Below, piece by piece: positions 1 to 8,360 of a DNA stretch of 64,000 bases. The first letter of the stretch is position 1, and every line of letters begins with the position of its first letter. Position numbers and translations under genes: made by a program. The notes under the pieces are model-generated. The model was not told the origin of the DNA, did no database searches, and worked only from the letters and a program-made list of their open reading frames with translations. Source of the stretch: Sulfurimonas crateris (GTDB taxonomy: Bacteria > Campylobacterota > Campylobacteria > Campylobacterales > Sulfurimonadaceae); the NCBI GenBank assembly GCA_945883795.1, contig CAMCYC010000003.1, positions 1-64,000 of the forward strand, in the 5' to 3' direction.

Positions 1-2
1 GA

Positions 3-80
3 AGGGAATTGGTCGTAAATCATTACAGTGCATCAATCGTAAATGGTATCTATAAAAAACTAATAGAGGAGATTCTTTGA
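3..80 (+). CDS. C-terminal end of a glycosyltransferase-like protein (partial)
   Basis: An open frame enters from the left edge and stops at the TGA at 78-80. The last 25 residues (RELVVNHY...YKKLIEEIL) are visible. A short amphipathic tail ending in a YKKL helix is common at the C-terminus of family 4 glycosyltransferases, and the following genes belong to polysaccharide synthesis, so a glycosyltransferase is the best guess. The stop overlaps the TTG start of the next gene by four bases, which suggests translational coupling. The fragment is too short for a firm family assignment. Confidence 0.45.
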   Translation, partial: RELVVNHYSASIVNGIYKKLIEEIL

Positions 81-934
81 ATATTTTACTCACAGGTTCA
101 AGCGGTTTTTTGGGAACTTATTTTCTCCAAAACTATAGTTCAAAATATACCATGAAGACTTTTTCATTTTTGCAAGATAATTTTCAAACTTTGGATATAG
201 AAAATATCAATACTGTTATTCATCTCTCCGCACTTGTACATCAAATGGGTGGTGCGAGTGTAGAGGAGTATGAAAAAATAAATGTGATACAAACACTTCT
301 TCTCGCCAAAAAAGCAAAAGAGAGTGGAGTAAGCCATTTTATTTTTATGAGTAGTGTCAAAGTATATGGGGAAGAATCTCAAACTGTTTATACAGAAAAT
401 AGTGCATGTAAACCTGAAGATGATTATGGCAAAAGTAAGCTCAAAGCTGAGAGAGAGTTGCAAAAACTCGAAGATGCAAGTTTTAAAATCTCAATCATAA
501 GAACGCCTATTGTTTATGGATATGGTGTAAAAGCAAATATTAAAAATCTTATTAATTTGGTCAAAAAAATCTCTCTATTGCCTTTTGGTGCTATACAAAA
601 TAAGCGAAGCATGGTTTATATTGGTAATCTTTGTCATTTGCTAGATGTTGTGATTGAACAACAAAAAGAGGGTATATTTTTGGCGAGTGATGATGAGGTT
701 GTGAGTACAACAAAATTGATTGAACTTATCGCAAAAAATTTAGATAAAAAAATAACTTTTATTCAAATACCATTTTTTAAACAACTTCTCAAATTAGTAA
801 AACCCTCTTTTTATAAAAGATTGTATGAAAGTTTGGAAGTTGATACTACTCAAACAAAAAAAATATTAGGGTTTAAAAATTTATATACACTCCAAGAGGG
901 AATCAGTTTTATGATACATGGAAAAGAGTTATGA
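77..934 (+). CDS. NAD-dependent sugar-nucleotide epimerase/reductase (WbpV/WbpK-like)
   Basis: Extended short-chain dehydrogenase of 285 residues, a usual size for nucleotide-sugar 4-epimerases and 4-ketoreductases. The Rossmann motif GSSGFLG lies at residues 7-13, a catalytic Ser-region SSVKVYG near 92, and the YxxxK motif as YGKSK near 117. It starts with TTG, preceded by the purine-rich AGAGGAGA, and overlaps the gene before it. It is followed with a 4-base overlap by a polyprenyl-phosphate sugar transferase and then a WbpM-type 4,6-dehydratase. In Pseudomonas the same order (wbpV-wbpL-wbpM) makes and loads UDP-QuiNAc or UDP-FucNAc, so reduction of the UDP-4-keto-6-deoxy sugar is the likely reaction. 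That step is inferred from context; the fold assignment is firm. Confidence 0.8.
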   Translation: MNILLTGSSGFLGTYFLQNYSSKYTMKTFSFLQDNFQTLDIENINTVIHLSALVHQMGGASVEEYEKINVIQTLLLAKKAKESGVSHFIFMSSVKVYGEESQTVYTENSACKPEDDYGKSKLKAERELQKLEDASFKISIIRTPIVYGYGVKANIKNLINLVKKISLLPFGAIQNKRSMVYIGNLCHLLDVVIEQQKEGIFLASDDEVVSTTKLIELIAKNLDKKITFIQIPFFKQLLKLVKPSFYKRLYESLEVDTTQTKKILGFKNLYTLQEGISFMIHGKEL

Positions 935-1890
935 TTTATGCAGTTGTATTGTTTCTATCTTTTATACTTACTTATTTTATTAAAAACCTAGCGATAAAAA
1001 AATCTTTGCTAGATATTCCAAATGAGAGAAGTTCTCACACTTTGCCAACCCCTCATGGCGGTGGCATTGCCATAGCGATAAGTTGGTTTTTTGGGATAAG
1101 TTATCTCTATTTTATAGACGATATTGACACACAACTTTATTACACTCTTTTAGTAGGCATTGTTATTTCTGTTGTTTCTTATCTGGATGATTTGTATGAA
1201 CTGAGTCCAAAAGTGAGACTTTTTACGCAAAGCTTCGTTGCGTTTGCTGGACTTTATTTTTTAGGTGGGCTTGAAAAAATAGATTTTATTTTTTTTACAA
1301 TTGAAAATCAAATTTTTACCAATCTTTTTGCCTTTTTTTTAATTGTTTGGTTTATAAATTTATATAACTTTTTAGATGGAATTGATGGATATGCAGGAAG
1401 CCAAGCTATATTTTTGGCACTTGCTGGATTTTTACTTTTTGGTGGTCATCACTTTTTAGTTTTAATTTTTGCAGTTTTTGGTTTTTTGATTTGGAATTGG
1501 CATAGAGCAAAAATTTTTATGGGCGATGTTGGGAGTACACTTTTGGGTTATAATATTGCAGTATTTACCCTTTATTATGCAAATCAAGCGAGCCAAAATT
1601 TATGGATATGGATTATTTTATTTGGAGTTTTTTGGTATGACGCTACGCTTACTCTTTATAGAAGATATAAAAATGATGAAAGACTCAGTCTAGCACATAA
1701 AAAACATGCCTATCAAAGAGTAACTCAAGCTGGATTTGCTCATGACAGGGTTGTACTTTTCGCCATGGGAGTGAATTTACTTTTATTAAGTTTTGTTTTA
1801 TTTGTATCTAACATGGCTCTTGCATTGATTATTGCTTTGTTAGTGTTACATGCAAGTGTTGTGTATGTCGATAAGAAAAAGAGATTTTAG
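931..1890 (+). CDS. Undecaprenyl-phosphate N-acetylhexosamine-1-phosphate transferase (WecA/WbpL/MraY family)
   Basis: Polytopic membrane enzyme of 319 residues with about ten hydrophobic segments. Family motifs are all present: the early HTLPTPHGGG loop, DD in YLDDLYEL, NFLDGIDGYA (catalytic Asp and Mg binding), FMGDVGST, and the late cytoplasmic basic loop HKKHAYQR. These enzymes move a sugar-1-phosphate from a UDP-sugar onto undecaprenyl phosphate at the inner face of the cytoplasmic membrane and so start O-antigen or glycan assembly. The position next to a WbpM-like dehydratase favours a WbpL-type QuiNAc/FucNAc-1-phosphate transferase over WecA or MraY. The sugar specificity cannot be read from the sequence. 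Confidence 0.85.
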   Translation: MIYAVVLFLSFILTYFIKNLAIKKSLLDIPNERSSHTLPTPHGGGIAIAISWFFGISYLYFIDDIDTQLYYTLLVGIVISVVSYLDDLYELSPKVRLFTQSFVAFAGLYFLGGLEKIDFIFFTIENQIFTNLFAFFLIVWFINLYNFLDGIDGYAGSQAIFLALAGFLLFGGHHFLVLIFAVFGFLIWNWHRAKIFMGDVGSTLLGYNIAVFTLYYANQASQNLWIWIILFGVFWYDATLTLYRRYKNDERLSLAHKKHAYQRVTQAGFAHDRVVLFAMGVNLLLLSFVLFVSNMALALIIALLVLHASVVYVDKKKRF

Positions 1891-3627
1891 ATGAATATAG
1901 ACAAACCATTATTAAATTTTTTAGTCATTATCGTGCTATCGTTTGCAACATTTTTATGGACATTTTTTATTTTTCATATTTCTTTTGATGAAAAAATTGT
2001 TTTAACGGTTATAAGCATTCGTATCATAGCTTCTTTGTTTATTTTTCGTGATTATTCCCTCTCATGGTCAAAAGTTTCTCCAAAAACATTTCTTCTTAAA
2101 AGTGTTGTATATATTGTTGCATTTTTAGTGTATGCAACTATTTTTTATACTTATATCCATTTGTCTTTTTTAGCATCAGAACTTTTTTTATATATTTTTA
2201 TCGTCAATTTTATGATGTACTTGTATTATTATCTTGTCAATAGAAGCCATATAGAAAAGACAAAATCAGTGGTAATTTATGGTGCTGGAAAAGCAGGGAT
2301 AAAATTAGAATCAGAATTTTCAGATACTGAATATAAAGTAAAATATTTTGTTGATGATAATAAAATATTGCAAAATCGCTCAATAGATGCTGTTTTAGTT
2401 GTCTCTAGTGAATATTTAAAAAAAAGTATTGGAGAAAATAGAGTTGATTTGTTAGTTATAGCTATCCCCTCCGCACCTCAAGAATTATTTAAAAAGATTT
2501 ATGCTGATTTAAGCCCTTATTTTAAAGAGCTAAAAATTTTACCCTCCATGGATAAAATCTTAGAAAATAAAGAGTTTACAACGCAACTCAAAGATATTTC
2601 CGTTGAAGACCTTTTAGCTCGAAATCCACAAGATTTAGATAAAGAAAAAATAGCAGAATTTATAAAAGATAAAACGATTTTAATCACTGGTGCGGGTGGA
2701 AGTATTGGAAGTGAAATATGCAGACAGTGTGAAAAATTTGGTGCAAAAAAATTGATACTTTTAGATAATAGCGAGTTTAATCTTTATACAATTAGCGAAG
2801 AGATACAAAAAACAAAAAGTGTCTCTGTGATGCAAAATGTGGTAAACAAAGAGTTATTAGAGAAGACTTTTAAAATTTATATGCCAGAGATAGTTATTCA
2901 TGCAGCGGCATATAAACATGTGCCAATGGTTGAAGCAAATATTTATGAGGCTATTGTAAATAATATTGTTGGAACCAAAAATGTGATTGATTTATCTCTT
3001 GCTTATGGAGTGCAAAAGGTTGTTCTTATCTCCACGGATAAAGCGGTGAGACCTACAAATGTGATGGGTGCGACAAAACGAATTTGTGAACTTTATGCTC
3101 AAAATTCAAATGGTTTTGCTACAGATATTGTGGCGGTAAGATTTGGAAATGTTCTAGGAAGTAGTGGAAGCGTAATTCCTAAATTTCAATCTCAAATTAA
3201 TAATGGACATAATATTACAGTAACACATCCAGAGATTACAAGGTATTTTATGCTTATTCCTGAAGCATGTGAGCTTGTTCTTCAAGCTGGTGCGATAGGA
3301 ACTGGCGGAGAGATATTTATCCTAGACATGGGTGAGCCAATAAAAATTGTAGATTTAGCTAAAAAAATGATAGCTTTGAGTGGTAAAGAGGGGATAGAGA
3401 TAGAGTTCACAGGTTTGAGAGCGGGTGAAAAATTATATGAAGAGCTTCTTATTGACGCAAAGAGTGTTAAAACAGATTATAAATCAATTCTTATTGCACC
3501 ACCCACAAAATATGATAGAGATAAACTCAATAAAGATATAGCTGAACTTCTTGTGTGTGAAGATAAATTGACGAAGTTAAAAGAGATAGTTCCAGAGTTT
3601 GAGCATAAAGTGTTACCTTCTTTGTAA
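1891..3627 (+). CDS. Membrane-anchored UDP-N-acetylglucosamine 4,6-dehydratase (WbpM/PglF/CapD family)
   Basis: Full-length FlaA1/WbpM-type protein of 578 residues. Four membrane spans occupy roughly residues 8-120, followed by a first Rossmann-like region (VVIYGAGKAG, about 130) and the catalytic SDR domain with TGAGGSIGSEICRQ near 268. The catalytic motif reads NVMGATKR, so the usual SDR Tyr is Met, which is normal in this family, where a nearby Asp/Lys pair does the elimination. The product is UDP-4-keto-6-deoxy-GlcNAc, precursor of bacillosamine, QuiNAc or FucNAc. It directly abuts the sugar transferase gene (stop TAG, then ATG) and ends the polysaccharide operon. Confidence 0.9.
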   Translation: MNIDKPLLNFLVIIVLSFATFLWTFFIFHISFDEKIVLTVISIRIIASLFIFRDYSLSWSKVSPKTFLLKSVVYIVAFLVYATIFYTYIHLSFLASELFLYIFIVNFMMYLYYYLVNRSHIEKTKSVVIYGAGKAGIKLESEFSDTEYKVKYFVDDNKILQNRSIDAVLVVSSEYLKKSIGENRVDLLVIAIPSAPQELFKKIYADLSPYFKELKILPSMDKILENKEFTTQLKDISVEDLLARNPQDLDKEKIAEFIKDKTILITGAGGSIGSEICRQCEKFGAKKLILLDNSEFNLYTISEEIQKTKSVSVMQNVVNKELLEKTFKIYMPEIVIHAAAYKHVPMVEANIYEAIVNNIVGTKNVIDLSLAYGVQKVVLISTDKAVRPTNVMGATKRICELYAQNSNGFATDIVAVRFGNVLGSSGSVIPKFQSQINNGHNITVTHPEITRYFMLIPEACELVLQAGAIGTGGEIFILDMGEPIKIVDLAKKMIALSGKEGIEIEFTGLRAGEKLYEELLIDAKSVKTDYKSILIAPPTKYDRDKLNKDIAELLVCEDKLTKLKEIVPEFEHKVLPSL

Positions 3628-3708
3628 TAATAGAAATGTATAGTTTCATTTTTTCTGGGAATTTCTTATAAACTTTTAGATACCATTCTCAAACACAAGG
3701 AGGTTGTT

Positions 3709-4047
3709 ATGGAAACTTTTATTATGTATGCTCTGGGCATTGGATTGAGTGTTTTTTTTCTTTATTTTGTGGGTATTTTAATTGCCCCTTATTCTCCAAA
3801 TCAGATTAAAAATGAACATTTTGAATGCGGTTTACCTGCAAGTAGTTCTACCCCTAAAAAGGCAAATTTTGGATTTTTTATGTTTGCTATCATGTTTATT
3901 GTAGCAGATATGACTGGTTTATTTTTTACACTTTTCGTGTATGCGCATGATATTCATTCACAATTTATTGCCGCTATTTTTGCGGTTATTATTGGGTTTG
4001 CAGTCACATTTTCTATGAAGGAATATAATTATGCTCAAAGTATTTGA
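3709..4047 (+). CDS. nuoA: Complex I-like subunit A
   Basis: Small membrane subunit of 112 residues with three hydrophobic helices. The conserved FECGLP motif sits in the loop after the first helix, and acidic residues lie in the second helix (MFIVADMTGLFFTLF). NuoA packs against NuoH and NuoJ near the quinone-access region. The gene opens the operon behind a near-perfect Shine-Dalgarno AAGGAGG at 3697-3703, five bases before the ATG, much stronger than at the other genes of the operon. Its end overlaps nuoB by 17 bases. NuoA is absent from group 4 hydrogenases, so its presence marks the cluster as complex I rather than an Ech/Mbh hydrogenase. Confidence 0.92.
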   Translation: METFIMYALGIGLSVFFLYFVGILIAPYSPNQIKNEHFECGLPASSSTPKKANFGFFMFAIMFIVADMTGLFFTLFVYAHDIHSQFIAAIFAVIIGFAVTFSMKEYNYAQSI

Positions 4048-4504
4048 TTTTTTTGCCCATGCCAAAAGTGAAAGTCTTTGGATGGCGCACTTTTGTACTG
4101 GTTGTTGCTCGCTTGAGATGGCAGCGGCTATGGGACCTCGTTATGACTGGGAACGGTATGGTTTTTTGCCTACTCCTACACCTCGCCAAGCAGATATTCT
4201 TATTATTACGGGACTTGTCACCAAAAAGATGCTTCCAGCACTTTTACGCACTTATGCACAGATGCCTGAACCAAAATATGTTTTAGCCCTAGGTGCATGT
4301 TCGTTTGATGGCGGACCTTATAATGACTCTTTAGCAGTTATTAAAAACCCTACGGAGATACTTCCAGCAGATGTTTTTGTAGCAGGTTGCCCACCTAAAC
4401 CTGAAGCAATTATTAGTGGCATGGAAGAGATAAAGAAAAAGATGAAAGCTGGAATTCCTAGTGCAGCATCAGAGGGTGGACTTTGGAAGGAGATGAGATT
4501 TTAA
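4031..4504 (+). CDS. nuoB: Complex I-like subunit B (N2 cluster protein), hydrogenase-like variant
   Basis: Soluble [4Fe-4S] protein of 157 residues that carries the terminal N2 cluster. Four likely ligands are visible: the adjacent pair in HFCTGCCSLEM, one in GACSFDGG and one in AGCPPKPE. The paired cysteines are typical of complex I. In contrast, GACSFDGGPYNDS replaces the complex I pattern GSCANGGGYYHYSY and looks like the small subunit of group 4 [NiFe] hydrogenases. The gene overlaps nuoA and abuts nuoCD. The assignment as NuoB is secure; its closeness to hydrogenase-type subunits is my reading of the motifs from memory. Confidence 0.92.
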   Translation: MLKVFDFFAHAKSESLWMAHFCTGCCSLEMAAAMGPRYDWERYGFLPTPTPRQADILIITGLVTKKMLPALLRTYAQMPEPKYVLALGACSFDGGPYNDSLAVIKNPTEILPADVFVAGCPPKPEAIISGMEEIKKKMKAGIPSAASEGGLWKEMRF

Positions 4505-6147
4505 TGCAAAATATCAAAAATATTTTATCCTCTTATGAAACAGAGTATATTGAGGATTATAAAACCGTTTGGATAAAAACAAAGTTGTTAAAAAGTGGTG
4601 ATTTGCTTGAAGTTGCTAAAGCTCTCAAGGAAAATGGTCTGCGAACTATTTCTACCGTTTCTGCCACAGATTTTCTTGAAGAGAATAAAATCGAGATGAA
4701 TTATTTCTTTGAGGATTTACTCACAAAACGAAATTGTTGGCTTAAATGTGATATTCCACGAGAGATAGAATTGTGTGTGATAGATTCGATTACTCCTCTT
4801 TTTGTGGGTGCTTCTTGGCATGAGAGGGAAGTTTTTTCTATGTTTGGAGTCAAATTTACAAACCATCCAGATTTGCGACCTATTATTGTTTCACAAGATT
4901 TTTATGGCAAAACCCCTTTTAGAAAAGATTTTGATTGGGATGCACATGAAGCGGATATTGTAACAAACATGAATACAATCGTGGATTCTTTTGCAAATGA
5001 AGAGTTAGAAAACGATAAAAAACTTGACCCACATGGTTCGGAGATGATTCTTAACTGGGGACCAACACATCCAGCAAGTGGACCAATTCGCCTCAAAGTA
5101 CATTGTGATGGGGAAGAGGTGCTTGGCATTGACCCTGATATTGGGTTTGTGTGGCGAGCTTTGGAGCATTTAGTGACCAAAAAAGATTTTATTGGTGCTA
5201 TTGTTGCAGTTGAGCGATTATGTTTTATGGATAATATCAACTCCATGGTTGGATATTGCCAAGCAGTAGAAGAGATTGCAGGGGTTGAAATTACAGAGTT
5301 TGCAAAGTATATGCGAGTAGTTTTAGGCGAAGTTGCACGACTTTCTTCTCACATGATGGGGATGGCTGGGGTTTATAATGCTTTGGGACTTCACACTGTC
5401 ATGATGTGGAATATGGACATGAGAGAGTTCTTTTTGGACTTTTTGGAGAGTTATAGTGGGGCTAGAATTGCAACTGCTGCGATTGAGCCTGGTGGTGTAA
5501 GATACTCTTTAGAGCCAAAAATGTTAGAGGAACTTCAAAAGGCACTTGATAAATTTGATGCAACAAAAGAGGATATTCGGTCTATATTTGTAAAAAATCC
5601 AACTATGAAACTTCGTGGTGCAAAAATTGGGATTATATCTGCTGATGAAGTTTTGGATTATGCACTTTGTGGTGTTGTGGCACGAGCGAGTGGAGTCAAA
5701 ACAGATATTAGAATTGATGAGCCTTATGGAGCGTATGCAAATATTACAATGGATTATATTACCCAAGAGAGTGGTTCTGCACAAGATAGAATGATTCAAA
5801 TTTTTGCAGAGATGGAACAATCTGTTGATATTATCAAACAAGCCAAAAAACATATTGAAGCAAAAGTTGCTTCGGCTGAGTTTGATTTAACAAAAGACCA
5901 CATGGTAAAAGTACCTAAAAAACTTCCAAAAGGGGAAGCGATTAGTAGGGTAGAGTGGGCAAGAGGGGAAGTTTTAATGCATTTAGTTACAGCAGAAAAA
6001 GCCACTTCACCGTATAGACTTAAATTAAAAGCACCAAGTTTTAATCATACCATGATGCTTAATCATCTTTTAGAGGGGAAAACTCTTTCAGACATTCCAC
6101 TTATCTTTGGCAGTCTTTATATCTGTCAAGGTGATTTAGACAGATAA
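4504..6147 (+). CDS. nuoCD: Fused complex I-like subunits C and D, divergent quinone-site residues
   Basis: The ORF track extends to a TTG at 4483, but the ATG at 4504 overlaps the nuoB stop (TAATG) and has AAGGAG upstream, so it is preferred (547 residues). Residues 1-150 are a NuoC domain with WHEREVFSMFG and a HPDLRP...PFRKDF stretch; residues about 175-547 are NuoD. In NuoD the motif GPTHPASG lacks the second His of the usual GPQHPxxHG, and the position of the quinone-binding Tyr reads Phe (RLCFMD). These two residues normally hold the quinone headgroup. The body (KKDF, GYCQAVEEI) resembles group 4 hydrogenase large subunits such as EchE/HycE, yet both nickel-binding CxxC pairs are missing. 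It likely contacts NuoB and an unusual electron acceptor. Confidence 0.9.
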   Translation: MQNIKNILSSYETEYIEDYKTVWIKTKLLKSGDLLEVAKALKENGLRTISTVSATDFLEENKIEMNYFFEDLLTKRNCWLKCDIPREIELCVIDSITPLFVGASWHEREVFSMFGVKFTNHPDLRPIIVSQDFYGKTPFRKDFDWDAHEADIVTNMNTIVDSFANEELENDKKLDPHGSEMILNWGPTHPASGPIRLKVHCDGEEVLGIDPDIGFVWRALEHLVTKKDFIGAIVAVERLCFMDNINSMVGYCQAVEEIAGVEITEFAKYMRVVLGEVARLSSHMMGMAGVYNALGLHTVMMWNMDMREFFLDFLESYSGARIATAAIEPGGVRYSLEPKMLEELQKALDKFDATKEDIRSIFVKNPTMKLRGAKIGIISADEVLDYALCGVVARASGVKTDIRIDEPYGAYANITMDYITQESGSAQDRMIQIFAEMEQSVDIIKQAKKHIEAKVASAEFDLTKDHMVKVPKKLPKGEAISRVEWARGEVLMHLVTAEKATSPYRLKLKAPSFNHTMMLNHLLEGKTLSDIPLIFGSLYICQGDLDR

Positions 6148-6156
6148 GGAGTAGAT

Positions 6157-7113
6157 ATGGATATGATATTTAATATAGTTGTTTTTCCAGGGCTTTTATA
6201 TGTTTTGTTATGGACAGTTGCATTGTTTTGGTTTTTTAGAAAATTTATGGCAGCTCTTCATAAAAGAGTTGGTCCTAGTTTTAATGGACCTGCTGGGAGT
6301 TTACAAACACTTTTTGATTTGAGTAAACTTCTTACAAAAGAGAGTATCACTCCAAAAGGGGTAAATCCTTATCTTTTTTCAATCATGCCACTTCTTGCTG
6401 CTACTATTGCGATGTTACCTACTGCACTCATTCCATGGACACCTAACCTCACGGTGGTTTCAAGCCAATATGCTTTGCTTGGACTCGTTGTTCTTATTGG
6501 AATAGAACCATTTTTACTCTTTTTAACAGGTTTTGGCTCTGATAATAAATACTCTTTTTTAGGTGGTATTCGGATTTTAACACAGATGATTTCTATGGAA
6601 ACATCTTTTTTTCTCGCAGCTCTTTCACCTGCACTTTTATTTGGAACTATGAATTTAAACTCTATTGTAGAGCAAAGTACTTGGATGAGTTTTTGGATTT
6701 TATTTCCAGGATTTTTACTCTATTTTGTTGCACTTCTTGGACTCTTAGAACAACCTCCTTTTAATATTCCAGATGCAGAACAAGAGATAGTGTATGGTTT
6801 TTATACAGAATACAGCGGTACAAACTATTTTCTTTTAAAACTTGCAGAGTTTGCTGAGTTTATGGCAGTTTTTGCGGGAGCTGCAACACTCTTTTTGGGT
6901 GGTTTTAGAGGATTGTTTTTTGATAATTATTTTTGTCTTTTTATTAAAATGATTTTGATTGCAATTTTTATGATGACTATTCGTGCAAGTACACCTCGTA
7001 TTACCATGAAACAGATGCTTAATTTTTCATGGAGCTATTTAGTGCCACTTTCACTTTTAAATCTTGCATGGATTATGTTAGCTAAAATATTTATACTCGG
7101 AGGCGTTGCATGA
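6157..7113 (+). CDS. nuoH: Complex I-like subunit H
   Basis: Membrane subunit of 318 residues with about eight helices, which forms the quinone chamber and links the redox arm to the proton pumps. Conserved signatures are KRVGPSFNGPAGSLQ near residue 37, the acidic loop PFNIPDAEQEIVYGFYTEYSG near 202, and FLGGFRG after it. The ATG follows AAGGAGTAGAT. Unlike NuoD in this operon, the NuoH loops keep the normal pattern with only mild changes (PFNIPDAE for PFDLPEAE). The 3' end overlaps nuoI by four bases. Confidence 0.93.
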   Translation: MDMIFNIVVFPGLLYVLLWTVALFWFFRKFMAALHKRVGPSFNGPAGSLQTLFDLSKLLTKESITPKGVNPYLFSIMPLLAATIAMLPTALIPWTPNLTVVSSQYALLGLVVLIGIEPFLLFLTGFGSDNKYSFLGGIRILTQMISMETSFFLAALSPALLFGTMNLNSIVEQSTWMSFWILFPGFLLYFVALLGLLEQPPFNIPDAEQEIVYGFYTEYSGTNYFLLKLAEFAEFMAVFAGAATLFLGGFRGLFFDNYFCLFIKMILIAIFMMTIRASTPRITMKQMLNFSWSYLVPLSLLNLAWIMLAKIFILGGVA

Positions 7114-7598
7114 TTTTTCAACTTATTGCAAAAGTGTTTCGTGTTTCAAAGGCACTCTTTATCAAAAGCCCAGCAACACAAGATGTAAGAACACATGTTA
7201 TGCACCAAGCAGAGCGTTATAGAGGTGAGCATAGAATCGATTATGAAACTTGTATAGGGTGTGATGCATGTGATAAAATTTGTCCAACTCATGCTATTAC
7301 CATGAAACATCTGCCGTTTAAAAAACAAAATATTGTTCCAGAGGTGAATCTTTCTGTTTGTATATTTTGTGGACTTTGTGAAGATGTTTGTCCTACAAAA
7401 CCAGAAAAGTCAATTATTTTGAGTGGTGGAAGGTATGATATGCTTAGTGGTGGTTGGCATGAAGACCAAAATCAATTTTGGGTGCATGTTGATATTCCTC
7501 AAAGTTATATAGATAGCAGACTCGAAGAGGAAGAGGCTGCAAGAGTAAAAAAAGAGTTAGCTGCAAAGAAAAAAGCAGCCCAAGGAGAAAAAGAATGA
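7110..7598 (+). CDS. nuoI: Complex I-like subunit I, 2x[4Fe-4S] ferredoxin-type
   Basis: Peripheral iron-sulphur protein of 162 residues carrying clusters N6a and N6b. Two complete CxxCxxCxxxCP motifs are seen: CIGCDACDKICP near residue 48 and CIFCGLCEDVCP near 87. The N-terminal amphipathic helix (FQLIAKVFRVSKALF) would anchor it to the membrane arm. The C-terminus is a Lys/Ala/Glu-rich tail of about 25 residues. With no NuoE, NuoF or NuoG in the operon, NuoI would be the outermost iron-sulphur subunit and the probable docking point for an electron donor such as ferredoxin or flavodoxin; this is an inference. Confidence 0.93.
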   Translation: MIFQLIAKVFRVSKALFIKSPATQDVRTHVMHQAERYRGEHRIDYETCIGCDACDKICPTHAITMKHLPFKKQNIVPEVNLSVCIFCGLCEDVCPTKPEKSIILSGGRYDMLSGGWHEDQNQFWVHVDIPQSYIDSRLEEEEAARVKKELAAKKKAAQGEKE

Positions 7599-8068
7599 AT
7601 ATAGTTATTTTAACCATTGTTTTAGCACTTGCAATTGCTTCTTTGAATCTCAAAAAGAGTATCGCAGCACTAATATCTTTTGCTCTTATGATGTTAGTTT
7701 TGGGGATTTATTATATCTCTTTAGATGAAAAACTTTTGGGATTATTTCAAATTTTTGTTTATACTGGCGGGATTGGTGTGCTTATGCTTTTTGGGATAAC
7801 TCTTATTGGCGTTGAATTTCCAATTACAAAGAAAAATCCATGGACTGCATTTATCTCATTTTTATTTTTTGTTCTCGTTGTTGTTTTTGGTTTGAAAAAT
7901 CATATACTTTTGGTGGCACATCATCCAGAAATAGTGGAGAGTAAAGAACTTTTTGCAAACTCTTATAGTGATTTTGTGATTATCTTTGCATTGATAGGTT
8001 CAAGCCTACTCTATGCAACAATTAAAATGATAAATGTACTCAACCCTAAAAGGAAAAAAAATGTTTGA
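7595..8068 (+). CDS. nuoJ: Complex I-like subunit J
   Basis: Integral membrane protein of 157 residues with five hydrophobic helices. The third helix carries the conserved pattern QIFVYTGGIGVLMLFGITL, the pi-bulge helix that changes conformation during turnover in complex I. The gene overlaps nuoI by four bases and nuoK by eight bases. Length is close to other NuoJ proteins, somewhat shorter at the C-terminus than the E. coli protein. Confidence 0.92.
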   Translation: MNIVILTIVLALAIASLNLKKSIAALISFALMMLVLGIYYISLDEKLLGLFQIFVYTGGIGVLMLFGITLIGVEFPITKKNPWTAFISFLFFVLVVVFGLKNHILLVAHHPEIVESKELFANSYSDFVIIFALIGSSLLYATIKMINVLNPKRKKNV

Positions 8069-8360
8069 AACTGACATGCTTTTTGCCATTGCACTCTTTA
8101 GTATAGGGCTTTTTGGAGTCACTTCCAATAAAGATTTTTTACGCATATTCTTTTCATTAGAGATGCTGATTAACGCTGTTATTTTAATGTTGGCTTCAAG
8201 TGCTCATTATTTGGGATTGTCACAAAATCTTCCACTTGCTTATATGCTTATTATTTTAGCAACGCTTGAAGCTGGTGTTGGAATTTTGATTTTTGCAGCT
8301 GCAAATAAGTTTACACACTCAGTTGTCCCAGATGAGATAGACCATGAAGGAAGCAAATGA
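8061..8360 (+). CDS. nuoK: Complex I-like subunit K
   Basis: Small three-helix antiporter-like subunit related to MrpC. The ORF track begins at 8034, but the ATG at 8061 follows AAAGGAAAAAAA and gives the standard 99-residue NuoK length, so it is preferred. The conserved Glu of helix 2 is present in FFSLEMLINAVIL and the Glu of helix 3 in LATLEAGVGILIF; both are part of the central proton path. It overlaps nuoJ by eight bases and nuoL by four. Confidence 0.92.
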   Translation: MFETDMLFAIALFSIGLFGVTSNKDFLRIFFSLEMLINAVILMLASSAHYLGLSQNLPLAYMLIILATLEAGVGILIFAAANKFTHSVVPDEIDHEGSK

